DNA from: an uncultured Saprospiraceae bacterium
GTDB lineage: Bacteria > Bacteroidota > Bacteroidia > Chitinophagales > Saprospiraceae
DNA: 64,000 nucleotides
Assembly: GCA_937125475.1 (NCBI GenBank)
Contig: CAKZLL010000230.1
Coordinates: forward strand, 1 to 64,000
Direction: 5' to 3'
The position numbers and the translations under genes were made by a program. How positions within the stretch are numbered: position 1 is the stretch's first letter; each line of letters opens with the position of its first letter. The notes below the pieces were generated by a model that saw nothing but the letters and a program-made list of their open reading frames with translations, made no database searches and was not told the DNA's origin. Shown here in pieces: positions 27,557-36,749 of this stretch.

Positions 27557-28951
27557 ATGAATTACGATTTGATTGTTGTAGGAAGTGGACCTGGCGGTTA
27601 TGTAGCGGCTATTCGTGGCGCTCAACTTGGGCTGAAAGTAGCAGTAGTAGAAAAAGAATCGCTTGGTGGTATTTGCTTAAATTGGGGATGTATCCCAACG
27701 AAAGCCTTACTGAAATCAGCGCAAGTTTTTGAATATATTAAACATGCAAGTGATTATGGTATTGAGGTTTCTGATGCAAAAGCGAATTTTAGCAGCATCA
27801 TTAAGCGCAGTCGTAATGTAGCAAATGGTATGTCAAAAGGAATTAACTTTTTGTTTAGAAAAAATAAAATCGAAGTCTTAAATGGTTTTGGTAAATTACA
27901 AAAAGGTAAGAAAGTAGAGGTTACTGACGATAAAGGCAATAAAAAAGTATATTCAGCTAATCATATTATATTAGCAACTGGCGGACGCGCTCGCGAATTA
28001 CCATTTTTGAAGATTGATAATGAAAAGGTCATTGGTTACCGCAAGGCAATGAGCATGGAAGAACAGCCTAAAAGCATCGTCGTGATTGGCGCGGGTGCGA
28101 TTGGTGTGGAGTTCGCTTATTTTTATAATTCGATTGGTACAAAAGTAACAATCATTGAATATATGCACGGATTAGTGCCACGCGAAGACAAGGATATTTC
28201 TAAGGAATTAGAAAAAACATATAAGAAAGCAGGCATGAAAATCTTAGGAAATACGGCTGTTCAGGCGGTAGATACTTCGGGTAATGGCTGTAAAGTAACC
28301 TATAAAAGTAACAAAACAGGGAAAGTAACTACCATCGAATGTGATGTGGTTCTTTCTGCAACAGGCGTTGCACCAAATACAGAAAACATTGGTTTAGAGG
28401 AAGTTGGCGTTGAAACGAATAGAGGAATGGTCAATGTAGATGCGTATTACCGCACGAATGTTGAAGGCGTTTATGCTATTGGTGATATTGTCGCTGGTCC
28501 AGCTTTGGCACACGTTGCAAGTGCAGAAGGCATTACTTGTGTAGAAGCTATCGTAGGACACAAACCTGAGCCAATTGATTATGGTAATATTCCAGGTTGT
28601 ACGTATTGTAGTCCTGAAATCGCATCAGTCGGTTATACCGAAACAGCGGCAAAAGAAGCAGGTTATGAGATTAAGGTAGGTAACTTTCCCTTTTCAGCTT
28701 CTGGTACAGCAAGTGCCTCAGGCGCGCAAAGTGGTTTTGTGAAAGTGATTTTTGATGCTAAATATGGCGAATGGCTTGGAGCGCATTTCATTGGAAATAA
28801 CGTTACAGAAATGATCGCTGAAGTGGTTGTCGCTCGTAAATTAGAGACAACAGGACACGAGATTATTAAAAGTATTCACCCACATCCGACTATGAGTGAG
28901 GCAATTATGGAAGCAACAGCAGCAGCTTACGGAGAAGTTATCCATTTATAA
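27557..28951 (+). CDS. lpdA: Dihydrolipoyl dehydrogenase
   Basis: The E3 component of pyruvate/2-oxoglutarate dehydrogenase or glycine cleavage complexes, a flavoprotein that reoxidises lipoamide with NAD. The FAD motif GSGPGGYVAA is at the N terminus. The redox-active disulfide is Cys40/Cys45 in GGICLNWGCIPTK. The NAD motif is VIGAGAIGVEF, and the C-terminal catalytic HPHPTMSE is at 441-448. The length of 464 residues is normal. It stands alone between its own promoter and terminator; E1/E2 genes are not in the window. Confidence 0.97.
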   Translation: MNYDLIVVGSGPGGYVAAIRGAQLGLKVAVVEKESLGGICLNWGCIPTKALLKSAQVFEYIKHASDYGIEVSDAKANFSSIIKRSRNVANGMSKGINFLFRKNKIEVLNGFGKLQKGKKVEVTDDKGNKKVYSANHIILATGGRARELPFLKIDNEKVIGYRKAMSMEEQPKSIVVIGAGAIGVEFAYFYNSIGTKVTIIEYMHGLVPREDKDISKELEKTYKKAGMKILGNTAVQAVDTSGNGCKVTYKSNKTGKVTTIECDVVLSATGVAPNTENIGLEEVGVETNRGMVNVDAYYRTNVEGVYAIGDIVAGPALAHVASAEGITCVEAIVGHKPEPIDYGNIPGCTYCSPEIASVGYTETAAKEAGYEIKVGNFPFSASGTASASGAQSGFVKVIFDAKYGEWLGAHFIGNNVTEMIAEVVVARKLETTGHEIIKSIHPHPTMSEAIMEATAAAYGEVIHL

Positions 28952-28980
28952 AATGATGAATAGTTTATAAAAAATGATTG

Positions 28981-29017
28981 AAAAGGGATAAAACGATTTT
29001 GCGTTTTATCCCTTTTT
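28981..29017 (+). terminator. Terminator after lpdA
   Basis: AAAAGGGATAAAACG pairs with CGTTTTATCCCTTTT around a six-base loop and is followed by T residues. Confidence 0.88.
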
Positions 29018-29093
29018 AAATTAAAAAACACATACTTATTCTGATTTCATTCGTTATATAATCAAATTGAATTTTAATCAAAAACATAAAATT

Positions 29094-29609
29094 ATGAAAA
29101 TCAAATTTGGCGTTTTTTTATTGGTATTTTGTTTTGCTCAAACCGCTTTTTCGCAAAGAAATAGTCAAGAAAAAGAAGATTTTTCGATGAATTTTGTATT
29201 TAAGTATAAATCAGAGAAAAGTTATATGATTCATTTGATTAAATCAGATGAAGGAGGAAAAATTACTTATTCTAATTTATCATGTGACGCATTGCAAAGT
29301 AATGAAGTCATAGCAGATGCTTATTATTTAAATCAATTGGATAATTACCTAAAGGAAATTGATATTTTGACCTTTAAACCTAGTAATAATAATCATGATT
29401 TAAATGCGAATCTTTATGTAAGGTGCTTTTATTCAGATAACGAAACAAGGCAAAGTAATGATTTTACTTTTACTTTTAATCCTGATAATATAGGAGAGGA
29501 AAATAAAATACTGGAATATTTAGTGGATGTATTAGACGCAAATACTAGTCGGAGCTGTAATCGGGATGTTTTGGCTAAATTGAAAAAACAGGTGGAAGAG
29601 GAAGAGTAA
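29094..29609 (+). CDS. Small exported protein of unknown function
   Basis: The start MKIKFGVFLLVFCFAQ at 29094 is chosen because it begins a clean signal peptide ending near TAFSQ; the frame opens nine codons earlier. The mature part of about 150 residues is acidic and polar with two Cys (CDAL, SRSCNR) and an acidic C terminus EEEE. I do not recognise the family. It has its own terminator at 29656-29698. Confidence 0.7.
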   Translation: MKIKFGVFLLVFCFAQTAFSQRNSQEKEDFSMNFVFKYKSEKSYMIHLIKSDEGGKITYSNLSCDALQSNEVIADAYYLNQLDNYLKEIDILTFKPSNNNHDLNANLYVRCFYSDNETRQSNDFTFTFNPDNIGEENKILEYLVDVLDANTSRSCNRDVLAKLKKQVEEEE

Positions 29610-29655
29610 ATAAATTTATGAAGTATATTTTTTTGATGAAAAATCTAGCGAAAAA

Positions 29656-29698
29656 GCTATAAGGAATGTGGATTAATTCATTCTTTATAGCTTTTTTT
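29656..29698 (+). terminator. Terminator after the 29094 gene
   Basis: AAAAAGCTATAAGGAATG pairs with CATTCTTTATAGCTTTTT, with small mismatches, and ends in a T run. Confidence 0.8.
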
Positions 29699-29917
29699 CG
29701 TTAAAAAGACATTAACGAACTCTAGCAATATTTTATAAAATCAAGTTAAAGTGAATCGCCTGTACAAAAATTAAAACTATTATGTTAAATTTGCAGGTAG
29801 TTGTGTTTTTATAAAATAAAAATTCAACTATTCATTACTTTAAATAGTAAAGTACCTTTTAAAATTACTTAATAAGAATTAGGATTTCCTCTTAGTTTTT
29901 GATTAATAATAAGATAA

Positions 29918-30328
29918 ATGAGCAAAAGAAAAAGAAAACCGCCTGTAAGAAGGGCAACGGAGCAAAAAACGTCAAGAAGAGAAGAAACATCAGAAAGAAA
30001 ATCGGCTTCTGCAAATCGTAAGAGCGCGACTTCACCGAAAACAAGAAAAAAGCCTAAGAAGAATATTTACACAGCAAAAGACTTGCTTTTTGGTAAAGAC
30101 AACTATGTTTTAATGATTGGCGGTTTAGTCCTTATTATCATCGGTATGATGTTGATGAATGGAGGAGGAATGGCTGATGAGAATACTTGGAACTCAGATA
30201 GTATTTATAGTTTCAGACGAATTACTTTAGCTCCTCTAGTTATTCTTTTAGGATTAGGTTTAGAAATCGTTGCGATTTTTAAGCAACCAAAAGAAGAAAC
30301 AGTAGTAACTACAACAACAGAAGAATAA
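29918..30328 (+). CDS. DUF3098-domain membrane protein
   Basis: A 136-residue protein with a strongly basic N terminus (first 55 residues rich in Lys and Arg) and a DUF3098 domain: FGKDNYVLMIGGLVLIIIGMM, a short periplasmic loop with ENTWNSDSIYSFRRITLAP, then a second helix and IVAIFKQ. In Bacteroidota this small gene is usually found between ftsX and uppP. Here it precedes uppP, truB and rlmH. It is thought to be an inner-membrane protein tied to cell-envelope work; the exact role is unknown. Confidence 0.9.
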   Translation: MSKRKRKPPVRRATEQKTSRREETSERKSASANRKSATSPKTRKKPKKNIYTAKDLLFGKDNYVLMIGGLVLIIIGMMLMNGGGMADENTWNSDSIYSFRRITLAPLVILLGLGLEIVAIFKQPKEETVVTTTTEE

Positions 30329-30475
30329 ATTTAAATTGTTGTTATTGTTTCATTGCTAAATTTTTCTATCAACAATAGAAAATTTTAGAATGCAACACTA
30401 TTAAATGAGTACTAATTGGATAACGAATGATCTATTCATTATCCATTCTCAATTATCAATTCTCAATTAATTAAA

Positions 30476-31285
30476 ATGGATATTCTTAAAGCTATTATAC
30501 TTGGATTAATTCAAGGATTAGCGGAATTTTTGCCAATCAGTAGCAGCGGACACATTGAGTTAGGCAAAGTTTTATTGAACTTTGACCCAGGAGACGAAAA
30601 GGCGAATTTGTTATTTACAGTGGTCGTGCATTTCGCAACGGTATTGAGTACAATTGTTGTATTCAGAAAAGATATTGTTGATTTATTGAAAGGACTTTTT
30701 CAATTCAAATGGAATGATGAAACGAAGTTCGTTTCTATGATTTTGTTATCAATTATTCCGGTAGGAATAGTTTATGTGGCGTTCAAAGAGCAGTTAGAGC
30801 AGCTTTTTAATGGCAATATTGTCTTAGTTGGCGCAATGCTTTTGGTCACTGGTGCTTTATTATACCTGACTAAATATGCTGAAAAACGCTTAGAAAGTGG
30901 TCGTTCGGTCAATTTTAAAGATGCAATTATCATTGGTATTGCTCAAGCAGTTGCTGTTTTGCCAGGAATTTCTCGTTCTGGTAGTACAATTTCTACGGGA
31001 TTGTTATTAGGTATTGATAAAAGTAAAATAGCCAAATTTTCTTTCTTGATGGTTTTGCCTCCGATTATTGGCGCGACGCTACTGGATGTTAAGGATGTGA
31101 TAGAAGGAGAAGCACTACCTGTTGCTATGGAATTATTAGTTGCTGGCTTTTTAGCGGCATTTGTTTCTGGTGTATTGGCGTGTACTTGGATGATTAATTT
31201 AGTTAAAAAAGGAAAATTAACCTACTTTGCTATCTACTGTTTCATAGTAGGTACGATTGCAATATTATTTGGATTATGGACATAA
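30476..31285 (+). CDS. uppP: Undecaprenyl-diphosphate phosphatase
   Basis: This integral membrane phosphatase recycles the lipid carrier for peptidoglycan synthesis and gives some bacitracin resistance. The two active-site motifs are present: GLIQGLAEFLPISSSGH near the N terminus and LPGISRSGSTISTGLLLG in the middle. About eight membrane helices fill its 269 residues. The last 10 bases overlap the start of truB. Confidence 0.97.
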   Translation: MDILKAIILGLIQGLAEFLPISSSGHIELGKVLLNFDPGDEKANLLFTVVVHFATVLSTIVVFRKDIVDLLKGLFQFKWNDETKFVSMILLSIIPVGIVYVAFKEQLEQLFNGNIVLVGAMLLVTGALLYLTKYAEKRLESGRSVNFKDAIIIGIAQAVAVLPGISRSGSTISTGLLLGIDKSKIAKFSFLMVLPPIIGATLLDVKDVIEGEALPVAMELLVAGFLAAFVSGVLACTWMINLVKKGKLTYFAIYCFIVGTIAILFGLWT

Positions 31286-32010
31286 AATCGAGCCCGCCCT
31301 ATAATTTTAAGGAAGGCACGCTGTTGTTAATAGATAAACCGCTAGACTGGACATCGTTTGATGTAGTGAATAAAGTTCGCTATAAACTCAAACATAAATT
31401 ACAAGTTAAAAAAATAAAAGTAGGGCATTCGGGGACATTAGATCCGAGAGCTACTGGTTTATTGATGATTTGTACAGGAAGATTTACCAAAAAGTTGAAT
31501 CAGCTTCAAGGGCTTTCTAAAACCTACACTGGTACAATTATGCTTGGCGCGACTACGCCTTCATACGATTCCGAGATGGAAGTGGATGAGCGTTTTCCGA
31601 CTGATCATATTACGCCAGAGATTTTGGAAGCGGCTAGACAAAAATTTATTGGTGAAATAGATCAACTACCTCCGATTTTTTCAGCGATTAAAGTAGATGG
31701 AAAACCATTATACAAAAGAGCTAGAAAAGGGGAAAAAGTAAAAGTTGAACCAAGAAAAATCACGATTAATGATTTTGAAATAACCAGAATACAATTGCCT
31801 GAAATTGATTTTAAGGTCAGTTGTAGTAAAGGTACTTATATTCGTTCATTAGCCTATGATTTTGGAAAGGCTTGTGGAAGTGGCGGTTATTTAACGTCAT
31901 TGAGACGAACAAAAATCGGAGAATATTCGATCAAAAATGCATGGACATTAGATGATCTTCTTCAACATGTTGAAGATAATCATTATGATGAAATTCTAGA
32001 AAAGCAGTAG
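31276..32010 (+). CDS. truB: tRNA pseudouridine(55) synthase
   Basis: This enzyme makes pseudouridine 55 in the T loop of tRNAs. The catalytic Asp56 lies in GHSGTLDPRATGLL. KPLDWTSFDVVNKV, KTYTGTIMLGATTPSYD and the C-terminal GTYIRSLAYDFG and LRRTKIGEYS motifs are typical. At 244 residues it is short and lacks a full PUA domain, as in many Bacteroidota. It overlaps uppP by 10 bases, indicating coupling. Confidence 0.97.
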   Translation: MDIKSSPPYNFKEGTLLLIDKPLDWTSFDVVNKVRYKLKHKLQVKKIKVGHSGTLDPRATGLLMICTGRFTKKLNQLQGLSKTYTGTIMLGATTPSYDSEMEVDERFPTDHITPEILEAARQKFIGEIDQLPPIFSAIKVDGKPLYKRARKGEKVKVEPRKITINDFEITRIQLPEIDFKVSCSKGTYIRSLAYDFGKACGSGGYLTSLRRTKIGEYSIKNAWTLDDLLQHVEDNHYDEILEKQ

Positions 32011-32016
32011 GAATTT

Positions 32017-32490
32017 ATGAAAATCGAACTTTGGGTGATCGGAAAAACAAGTTTTGGCTATTTGAAAGAAGGTATTGAACTTTATCAAAAACGCTTGAAA
32101 CATTATACTAAATTTGAATTGTTGGTCATCCCCGATTTAAAAAACCGAAAAAAGCTTAATGAAGAACAAATCAAAACAAAGGAAGGCGAAATTTTATTAA
32201 AAAAACTCCAAAATAGTGATTTTCTGATCCTATTGGATGAAAATGGTAAATCGCTTTCCTCTGTTAAGTTTTCAAAATACCTTGATCAATTGACTTTGCA
32301 ACGCCACAAACGAGTTATTTTTGTAATTGGCGGTGCTTATGGTTTTTCGCAAGCTATTTATCAAAAAAGTCGGGCTAAAATTTCCCTTTCTGCCATGACG
32401 TTCTCTCATCAAATGGTTCGATTATTTTTTGTCGAACAGCTCTATCGAGCGTTTACCATCTCTAATAATGAGCCTTATCACCATCAATAA
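32017..32490 (+). CDS. rlmH: 23S rRNA (pseudouridine1915-N3)-methyltransferase
   Basis: A SPOUT-class methyltransferase of 157 residues acting on helix 69 of 23S rRNA. Signatures are LLDENGKSLSS, VIFVIGGAYGFS and the C-terminal RLFFVEQLYRAFTISNNEPYHH. It begins six bases after truB and ends the uppP operon. Confidence 0.96.
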   Translation: MKIELWVIGKTSFGYLKEGIELYQKRLKHYTKFELLVIPDLKNRKKLNEEQIKTKEGEILLKKLQNSDFLILLDENGKSLSSVKFSKYLDQLTLQRHKRVIFVIGGAYGFSQAIYQKSRAKISLSAMTFSHQMVRLFFVEQLYRAFTISNNEPYHHQ

Positions 32491-32659
32491 TTAATCTAAT
32501 TATGCTCGTTGACTACTGTATAGAGCGCATTCACACCTCCTTTTGACTTATTCATTTATTCTTACTCTAATACTCGTCTTCACTGTTTTTTATTTAAATG
32601 AAAATGTTATATTTTTATAATGGTCAACCCATTTATAATCTAAATAACACTAACGCAAT

Positions 32660-32902
32660 ATGAAACTTTTACCAAGAACAAAATCTCAAATGGCGCATGA
32701 AATGGGTATTTGTTTGCGCACTTTTCAAAGAAAACTTAAAAAAGCCAATTTGAATATTCCTAGAGGCTTAATTTCGCCTAGTTGTCAATTAAAAATTTAT
32801 CAAGCTTTACAATGGTTTCCTATCAGTACGGAACTGAATGTGGATGTCATGAAGAGTCACATCGAGGCGCGAAATGCTCCGAAAAGACCTAAACGCGTGT
32901 AA
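32660..32902 (+). CDS. Small helix-turn-helix protein
   Basis: An 80-residue basic protein. KSQMAHEMGICLRTFQRKLKKANLNIPRGLISP has the length and spacing of a helix-turn-helix, resembling Fis/AraC-type recognition helices. The C-terminal tail NAPKRPKRV is strongly basic. It precedes a degraded gene cluster and may be a leftover regulator. Likely DNA-binding; the target is unknown. Confidence 0.6.
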   Translation: MKLLPRTKSQMAHEMGICLRTFQRKLKKANLNIPRGLISPSCQLKIYQALQWFPISTELNVDVMKSHIEARNAPKRPKRV

Positions 32903-32960
32903 TGTTTTTATCTAAATTGCTATCGTAGCTTTTTTATTTAAAAATGTAAAACACAAAGAA

Positions 32961-33811
32961 ATGAAATAATTTATTTTTTTACTAGCTCTCCTTTTAAGTT
33001 CTAATGTACTTATTGCACAAAATGGATGGGATTTATCGAATACATCGGGTAATAATTAAATCAATGGTGCAATTTCGAGGTCAGGTAATATTTTGTTTTC
33101 TCAAAACAATGCAAATACTAATAGTATAATTGGTGGAATTCAATCGTCTGTTGGAAACATTGCACAGGGACAGATATTATTTAGGCACACCAATATTGCA
33201 CCCATTTTGATTAATCCACCCTTACCTCCATTAGATATTAATGGTGCAAGTACGAAGATAGGAACAAGTATTGAGTTTTGGAATTACAGTAGGACTTCAA
33301 GAACTGGGGGGATTTTGTAACAACGTATCAAAAAAACATGACAATTGATCAATTTGGTAATGTTGGTATTGGTTCTTTTGATTCTAATTATAAATTAGAT
33401 GTTAATGGTACGGCTCATTTTACAGGTAAAGTAAATATTGGTTCTACATCCAATTTTAGCGTGACTAATGGAAATGGTGCTGCTTATTATTTAGCAGTTG
33501 AAGGCGGTATTTTGTCCCAAGAACTTACAGTGGAACTTAGTGTAGGGAATTGGCCAGATTTTGTTTTTGAGGAAGATTATGATTTAATGACACTTCCCAA
33601 ATTGAAAACATACTTAGGAACATACAAACACTTACCTAATACCTCTAGTGCTGCAAAAATAGAGCAAGAAGGTTTAGAACTTAAATCAATGACTATTGCT
33701 CAACAACAAAATATCGAAGATATTTATCTTCACCTTATACAACTCAATGAGCGTATCACTCAATTGGAAACTGAAAATAAAACACTAAAAAAAGTATTAA
33801 ATAAAAAATAA
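32961..33811 (+). pseudogene. Broken surface protein with endosialidase-type C-terminal region
   Basis: Reading from the ATG at 32961 gives a signal peptide (FIFLLALLLSSNVLIAQ) interrupted by TAA as the third codon, then another in-frame TAA at 33057. A one-base frameshift follows in the G6 run near 33306-33311. After it the frame continues as GDFVTTYQKNMTIDQFGNVGIG, a common Bacteroidota tail-fibre-like motif. The C terminus has WPDFVFEEDYDL, HLPNTSSAAKIEQEGLEL and a coiled coil ending LKKVLNKK. The last 157 codons are intact from 33338 and could still be translated. In sum a dead or dying secreted coiled-coil protein. Confidence 0.8.
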
Positions 33812-33817
33812 ATCATT

Positions 33818-34210
33818 ATGAGAAATAAGTTGATAATCTTTATTGGTCTGATAGTCTTTACTTTTTTATTCGGCTGTAAAGAAGAGGATCCGTTTTGTGA
33901 AGCCAAACAAGGTTTAACCGGTACATGGTATGAGACTTCGCCTTGTATTTCTGGTTCTTTATTTTGCGATACGATCACTTTTTTTCAAAATAATAGAGTG
34001 GAAAGAAAATTTTTCTACGCAGATGATACCGTCGATTATGGTTTTGTAACCATAGATACATTGCTTTTTTATAAAGCAGGCGAAAAAATTCTGTTAAAGA
34101 AATATTATGAGCTTAACGACACTAAAGATGAACTTATTATAGAGTCTTTTAGAGAGCGTTATATTGGAATTGGAGTAAGAGATGACGTGACTTTTGTTAA
34201 AAAACAATAA
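33818..34210 (+). CDS. Lipoprotein of unknown function
   Basis: A 130-residue lipoprotein: signal peptide and lipobox FLFGC with Cys20 as the lipidated residue. The mature part resembles small lipocalin-like lipoproteins of Bacteroidota (LTGTWYET, ITFFQNNRVERKFF), with three further Cys. It starts six bases after the broken gene before it and is followed by the subtilase remnant. The function is unknown. Confidence 0.72.
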   Translation: MRNKLIIFIGLIVFTFLFGCKEEDPFCEAKQGLTGTWYETSPCISGSLFCDTITFFQNNRVERKFFYADDTVDYGFVTIDTLLFYKAGEKILLKKYYELNDTKDELIIESFRERYIGIGVRDDVTFVKKQ

Positions 34211-34253
34211 GAACAGGCTCTTAATTGTTGGCAAAAATTGAGGTTTCAAGGAT

Positions 34254-35251
34254 TGGATTTCTTTTAGAGGTTCAGCTAATAATTCGGGAACAATAGGTGT
34301 AGGCGTAATGGATAAAAATGGGGTTCGGATTGGGGAAGTAATTTTGGAAATGGATTAGATGTCATTGCTCTTGGTGTGGATATTGCTACGACCGATGCCA
34401 CAGGAAATGGCTTGCTCGGCCCAAACAATAATTACCAATATTTTAATAGAACCTCCGCTGCTACGCCACATGTAGCTGCCGTAGCGGCTTTGATGCTCTC
34501 CAAAAATCCTTGTTTAAGATGGAGTGATGTCAAGAGAATCATTAATGAAAGTGCTTATGAAATAACTTATTATGATTTTAGTGAAAATAAGGAAAATGGT
34601 AGATGGGATGAAGAGGTAGGTTATGGTTTAGTGAATGCCTATAATGCGGTATTTGCAGCAGTATCTCAGCAATATTTTCTTCAAAATAAAACGGAATATG
34701 GAACTGAGGAATATCCATTTATTGGAATAATAGAAACAGGAAGAGCGGTTGATGACAATGTATTCAGTAATGATTATATTATCAATCCTACTGCAATTAT
34801 TACTTTAAAAGCAACGAATAAGATTATCCTAAAAGAAGGTTTTAAAGCCGAAGCTAGAAGTCACTTCAAAGGATATACTAGTGCTTTTGGTGGGAATTGT
34901 TTTGATTGGATAAGAGCTAGAAAATTGTCTTCTAATAGTAATGACAATAATAATTTGACCATTCCAGAAACATCTACTGATCTTATGAGAACAGGTAGTT
35001 TTTCTGCACAAGTTAGTCCTAATCCAGTACAAATAGATTTTAATCTTCAATTAAGTAATTTAAGAGGAAATGATCTTAGTATTACGATTTATGATTTGAC
35101 GGGTCGGTTAATTTATAAAAATGAAGAACAGATAAATACGCCTCACATCAATAAAAGAATTGTGCTTCCTAAAGTGACTAGTACTGTTTTATTATTAAAA
35201 ATACGCTGTGGAGAAGATCAACAGCAACAAAAGTTAATTCGTTATGAATAA
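34254..35251 (+). pseudogene. Truncated, frameshifted subtilase (S8) with T9SS sorting domain
   Basis: Only the 3' part of a subtilisin-like protease remains. From 34254 one frame reads WISFRGSANNSGTIGVGVMD and continues to KNGVRIG; the frame shifts near 34335 to SNFGNGLDVIALGVDIATTD. The Ser-active-site segment is RTSAATPHVAAVAALMLS, where the Gly of GTS is Arg. The catalytic Asp and His regions are missing. The tail (VSPNPVQIDFNLQL through KLIRYE) is a type A sorting domain of the type IX secretion system. The piece from 34376 is still open but would lack a signal peptide. Overlaps the next gene by eight bases. Confidence 0.82.
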
Positions 35252-35690
35252 GTATATAATATATCTATTATTGATAGCTGCTTTATTGTCGAGTTGTGAT
35301 GAGGAGTCGTGTGATCCAGTTATCATAGATCCATATAACTTCTATATAGAACCAATTGATTCTAGTTTACTTGATCCTTGTGGAACAATCAATAAAGTAG
35401 CTTGTAGCATTGAGTTTCGAGCAGGTAAGTGGCTAGAAATTCAAGATTCCTTGAATCCACAAATACCTGATACAATTATTTTTGTTACAGATTCAATTGC
35501 TTATTGGTCTCCATCAGGTAATCCTTATTTAACCAGTAAAACTTTTTTTGATGGCAACCATATTTATATGGAATGGTCTTGGGGGCTTCAAGGTCCTTTC
35601 AGTACTTCCTACGATACCTCAACACAATTATTTGATATAGGTTTTGGAGCAGGAGGTACTCAAGCACAAAATTATCTAAAAATAGAATAG
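35244..35690 (+). CDS. Lipoprotein of unknown function
   Basis: A 148-residue lipoprotein with signal peptide and lipobox LLSSC (Cys18), followed by an acidic, Cys-containing region (CDEESCDPVI, LDPCGTINKVACSIEF) and a beta-rich C terminus. The start overlaps the end of the subtilase remnant by eight bases. It resembles the 33818 lipoprotein in layout only. The function is unknown. Confidence 0.7.
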   Translation: MNKYIIYLLLIAALLSSCDEESCDPVIIDPYNFYIEPIDSSLLDPCGTINKVACSIEFRAGKWLEIQDSLNPQIPDTIIFVTDSIAYWSPSGNPYLTSKTFFDGNHIYMEWSWGLQGPFSTSYDTSTQLFDIGFGAGGTQAQNYLKIE

Positions 35691-35697
35691 AGGCTAT

Positions 35698-35775
35698 TGT
35701 TATGAATAAGTATATGATGAGAATTACCTCTGAACAGGACAAGAAGTTGGTGTAAAAAAAATATTGATTGAATAA
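35698..35775 (+). repeat. Duplicated fragment of a T9SS C-terminal tail
   Basis: This 78-base stretch begins with GTTATGAATAAGTATA, identical to 35235-35250 at the start of the lipoprotein gene. It then continues with a near copy of the last 60 bases of the 35795 gene (tail MRITSEQ and VKKILIE, compare 36645-36700) with a few differences and an indel. It is a recombination scar or remnant of a duplicated cargo gene. Confidence 0.8.
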
Positions 35776-35794
35776 TTCTAAAAAGAAAAAACAC

Positions 35795-36700
35795 ATGAAA
35801 ATAAGATCATTAATTACCTTATTCCTATTTTTTTCTATCGTGGCAATAGGGCAAATCAAAAATACTAATTTTGAAAATTGGCATACCATTCCTAATATTC
35901 CTAATGCAGAAGATCCCGATTTTTGGACTTCGACGAATATTATGCCTCCTAATACAGGTTTCAATCTTGGAATTACTAAATCTACCGATGCTTATGAAGG
36001 GAATTACGCGCTTAAAATCATGCCTAAGAGATTTCAACCTAGTCATTTTTGGCTGGGAGATACTACTGGAAGTGTTATTAGTTATGGAATAAGTAATCCA
36101 ACAGCATTATTACATGATGGTGGTTTTTATATCAAAGATACAGTTGTTTTTATTCCAAGTAAGTTAACAGGGTATTATAAACGAATTAAAACGAATTATA
36201 CTTCCATTGATACGGCTTATATTAAGATTTTATTGAATAATATAGGTACTGTTTTTGGCTTTTCACGTTATGGAGAATCAGGTTTCTCACCTACTACTAC
36301 TTACCAATATTTTGAAGTAGATATTTTAGGAGATCCTAGAGCTGATAGCATAGGCATTTCAATATTCTATGAAAGCAATGATACTTCCTCAACGAATGGT
36401 GGTTATTTATTAATAGATGATCTAGGAATAGAGCCGCTGGTCAGCACTGATGATTTGAAGGATGTTTCTATCAAAGTATATCCTAATCCGAGCAGTGATT
36501 ATTTGTATATAGAACAAGGCGAAAACAAACGGATTGAGCGAATAGAATTATTCGACTTGCAAGGGAGGCTCATGAAATCGGTCGATAATATTCAACAAAG
36601 CCAACAAAAAATAGATATTAGAGCATTAGAACGAGGCTATTATATGATGAGAATTACCTCCGAACAGGGAATTGGTGTGAAAAAAATATTGATAGAATAA
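35795..36700 (+). CDS. T9SS-exported protein with type A sorting domain
   Basis: The start MKIRSLITLFLFFSIVAIG at 35795 gives 301 residues; an upstream TTG would add nine. A signal peptide ends near IGQIK. The mature domain starts NTNFENWHTIPNIPNAEDPDFW, a common opening of Bacteroidota secreted carbohydrate-related beta-sandwich proteins (PCMD-like), and has no clear catalytic motif. Residues about 230-301 form a type IX secretion sorting domain: IKVYPNPSSDYLYIE, ELFDLQGRLM, ALERGYYMMRITS, then VKKILIE. It should pass through the T9SS to the surface. Confidence 0.82.
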   Translation: MKIRSLITLFLFFSIVAIGQIKNTNFENWHTIPNIPNAEDPDFWTSTNIMPPNTGFNLGITKSTDAYEGNYALKIMPKRFQPSHFWLGDTTGSVISYGISNPTALLHDGGFYIKDTVVFIPSKLTGYYKRIKTNYTSIDTAYIKILLNNIGTVFGFSRYGESGFSPTTTYQYFEVDILGDPRADSIGISIFYESNDTSSTNGGYLLIDDLGIEPLVSTDDLKDVSIKVYPNPSSDYLYIEQGENKRIERIELFDLQGRLMKSVDNIQQSQQKIDIRALERGYYMMRITSEQGIGVKKILIE

Positions 36701-36718
36701 TATTCAACGTAGAGCGGT

Positions 36719-36746
36719 GTAGGGCAAAGGCATGCCTTTGCCCTAC
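36719..36746. repeat. Perfect 28-base palindrome
   Basis: GTAGGGCAAAGGCA is followed directly by its exact reverse complement. It lies between the convergent genes 35795 and CotH. The GGGCAAAGGC arm resembles the palindromes at 1-71 and 62324. Likely a member of a dispersed palindromic family, which may also end transcription. Confidence 0.8.
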
Positions 36747-36749
36747 ATG

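Noticed and set aside
33300-33320. Phase-variable G tract controlling the broken surface protein
   Set aside because: The run is only six G residues and the same frame already has two stop codons upstream, so decay explains it better than switching.
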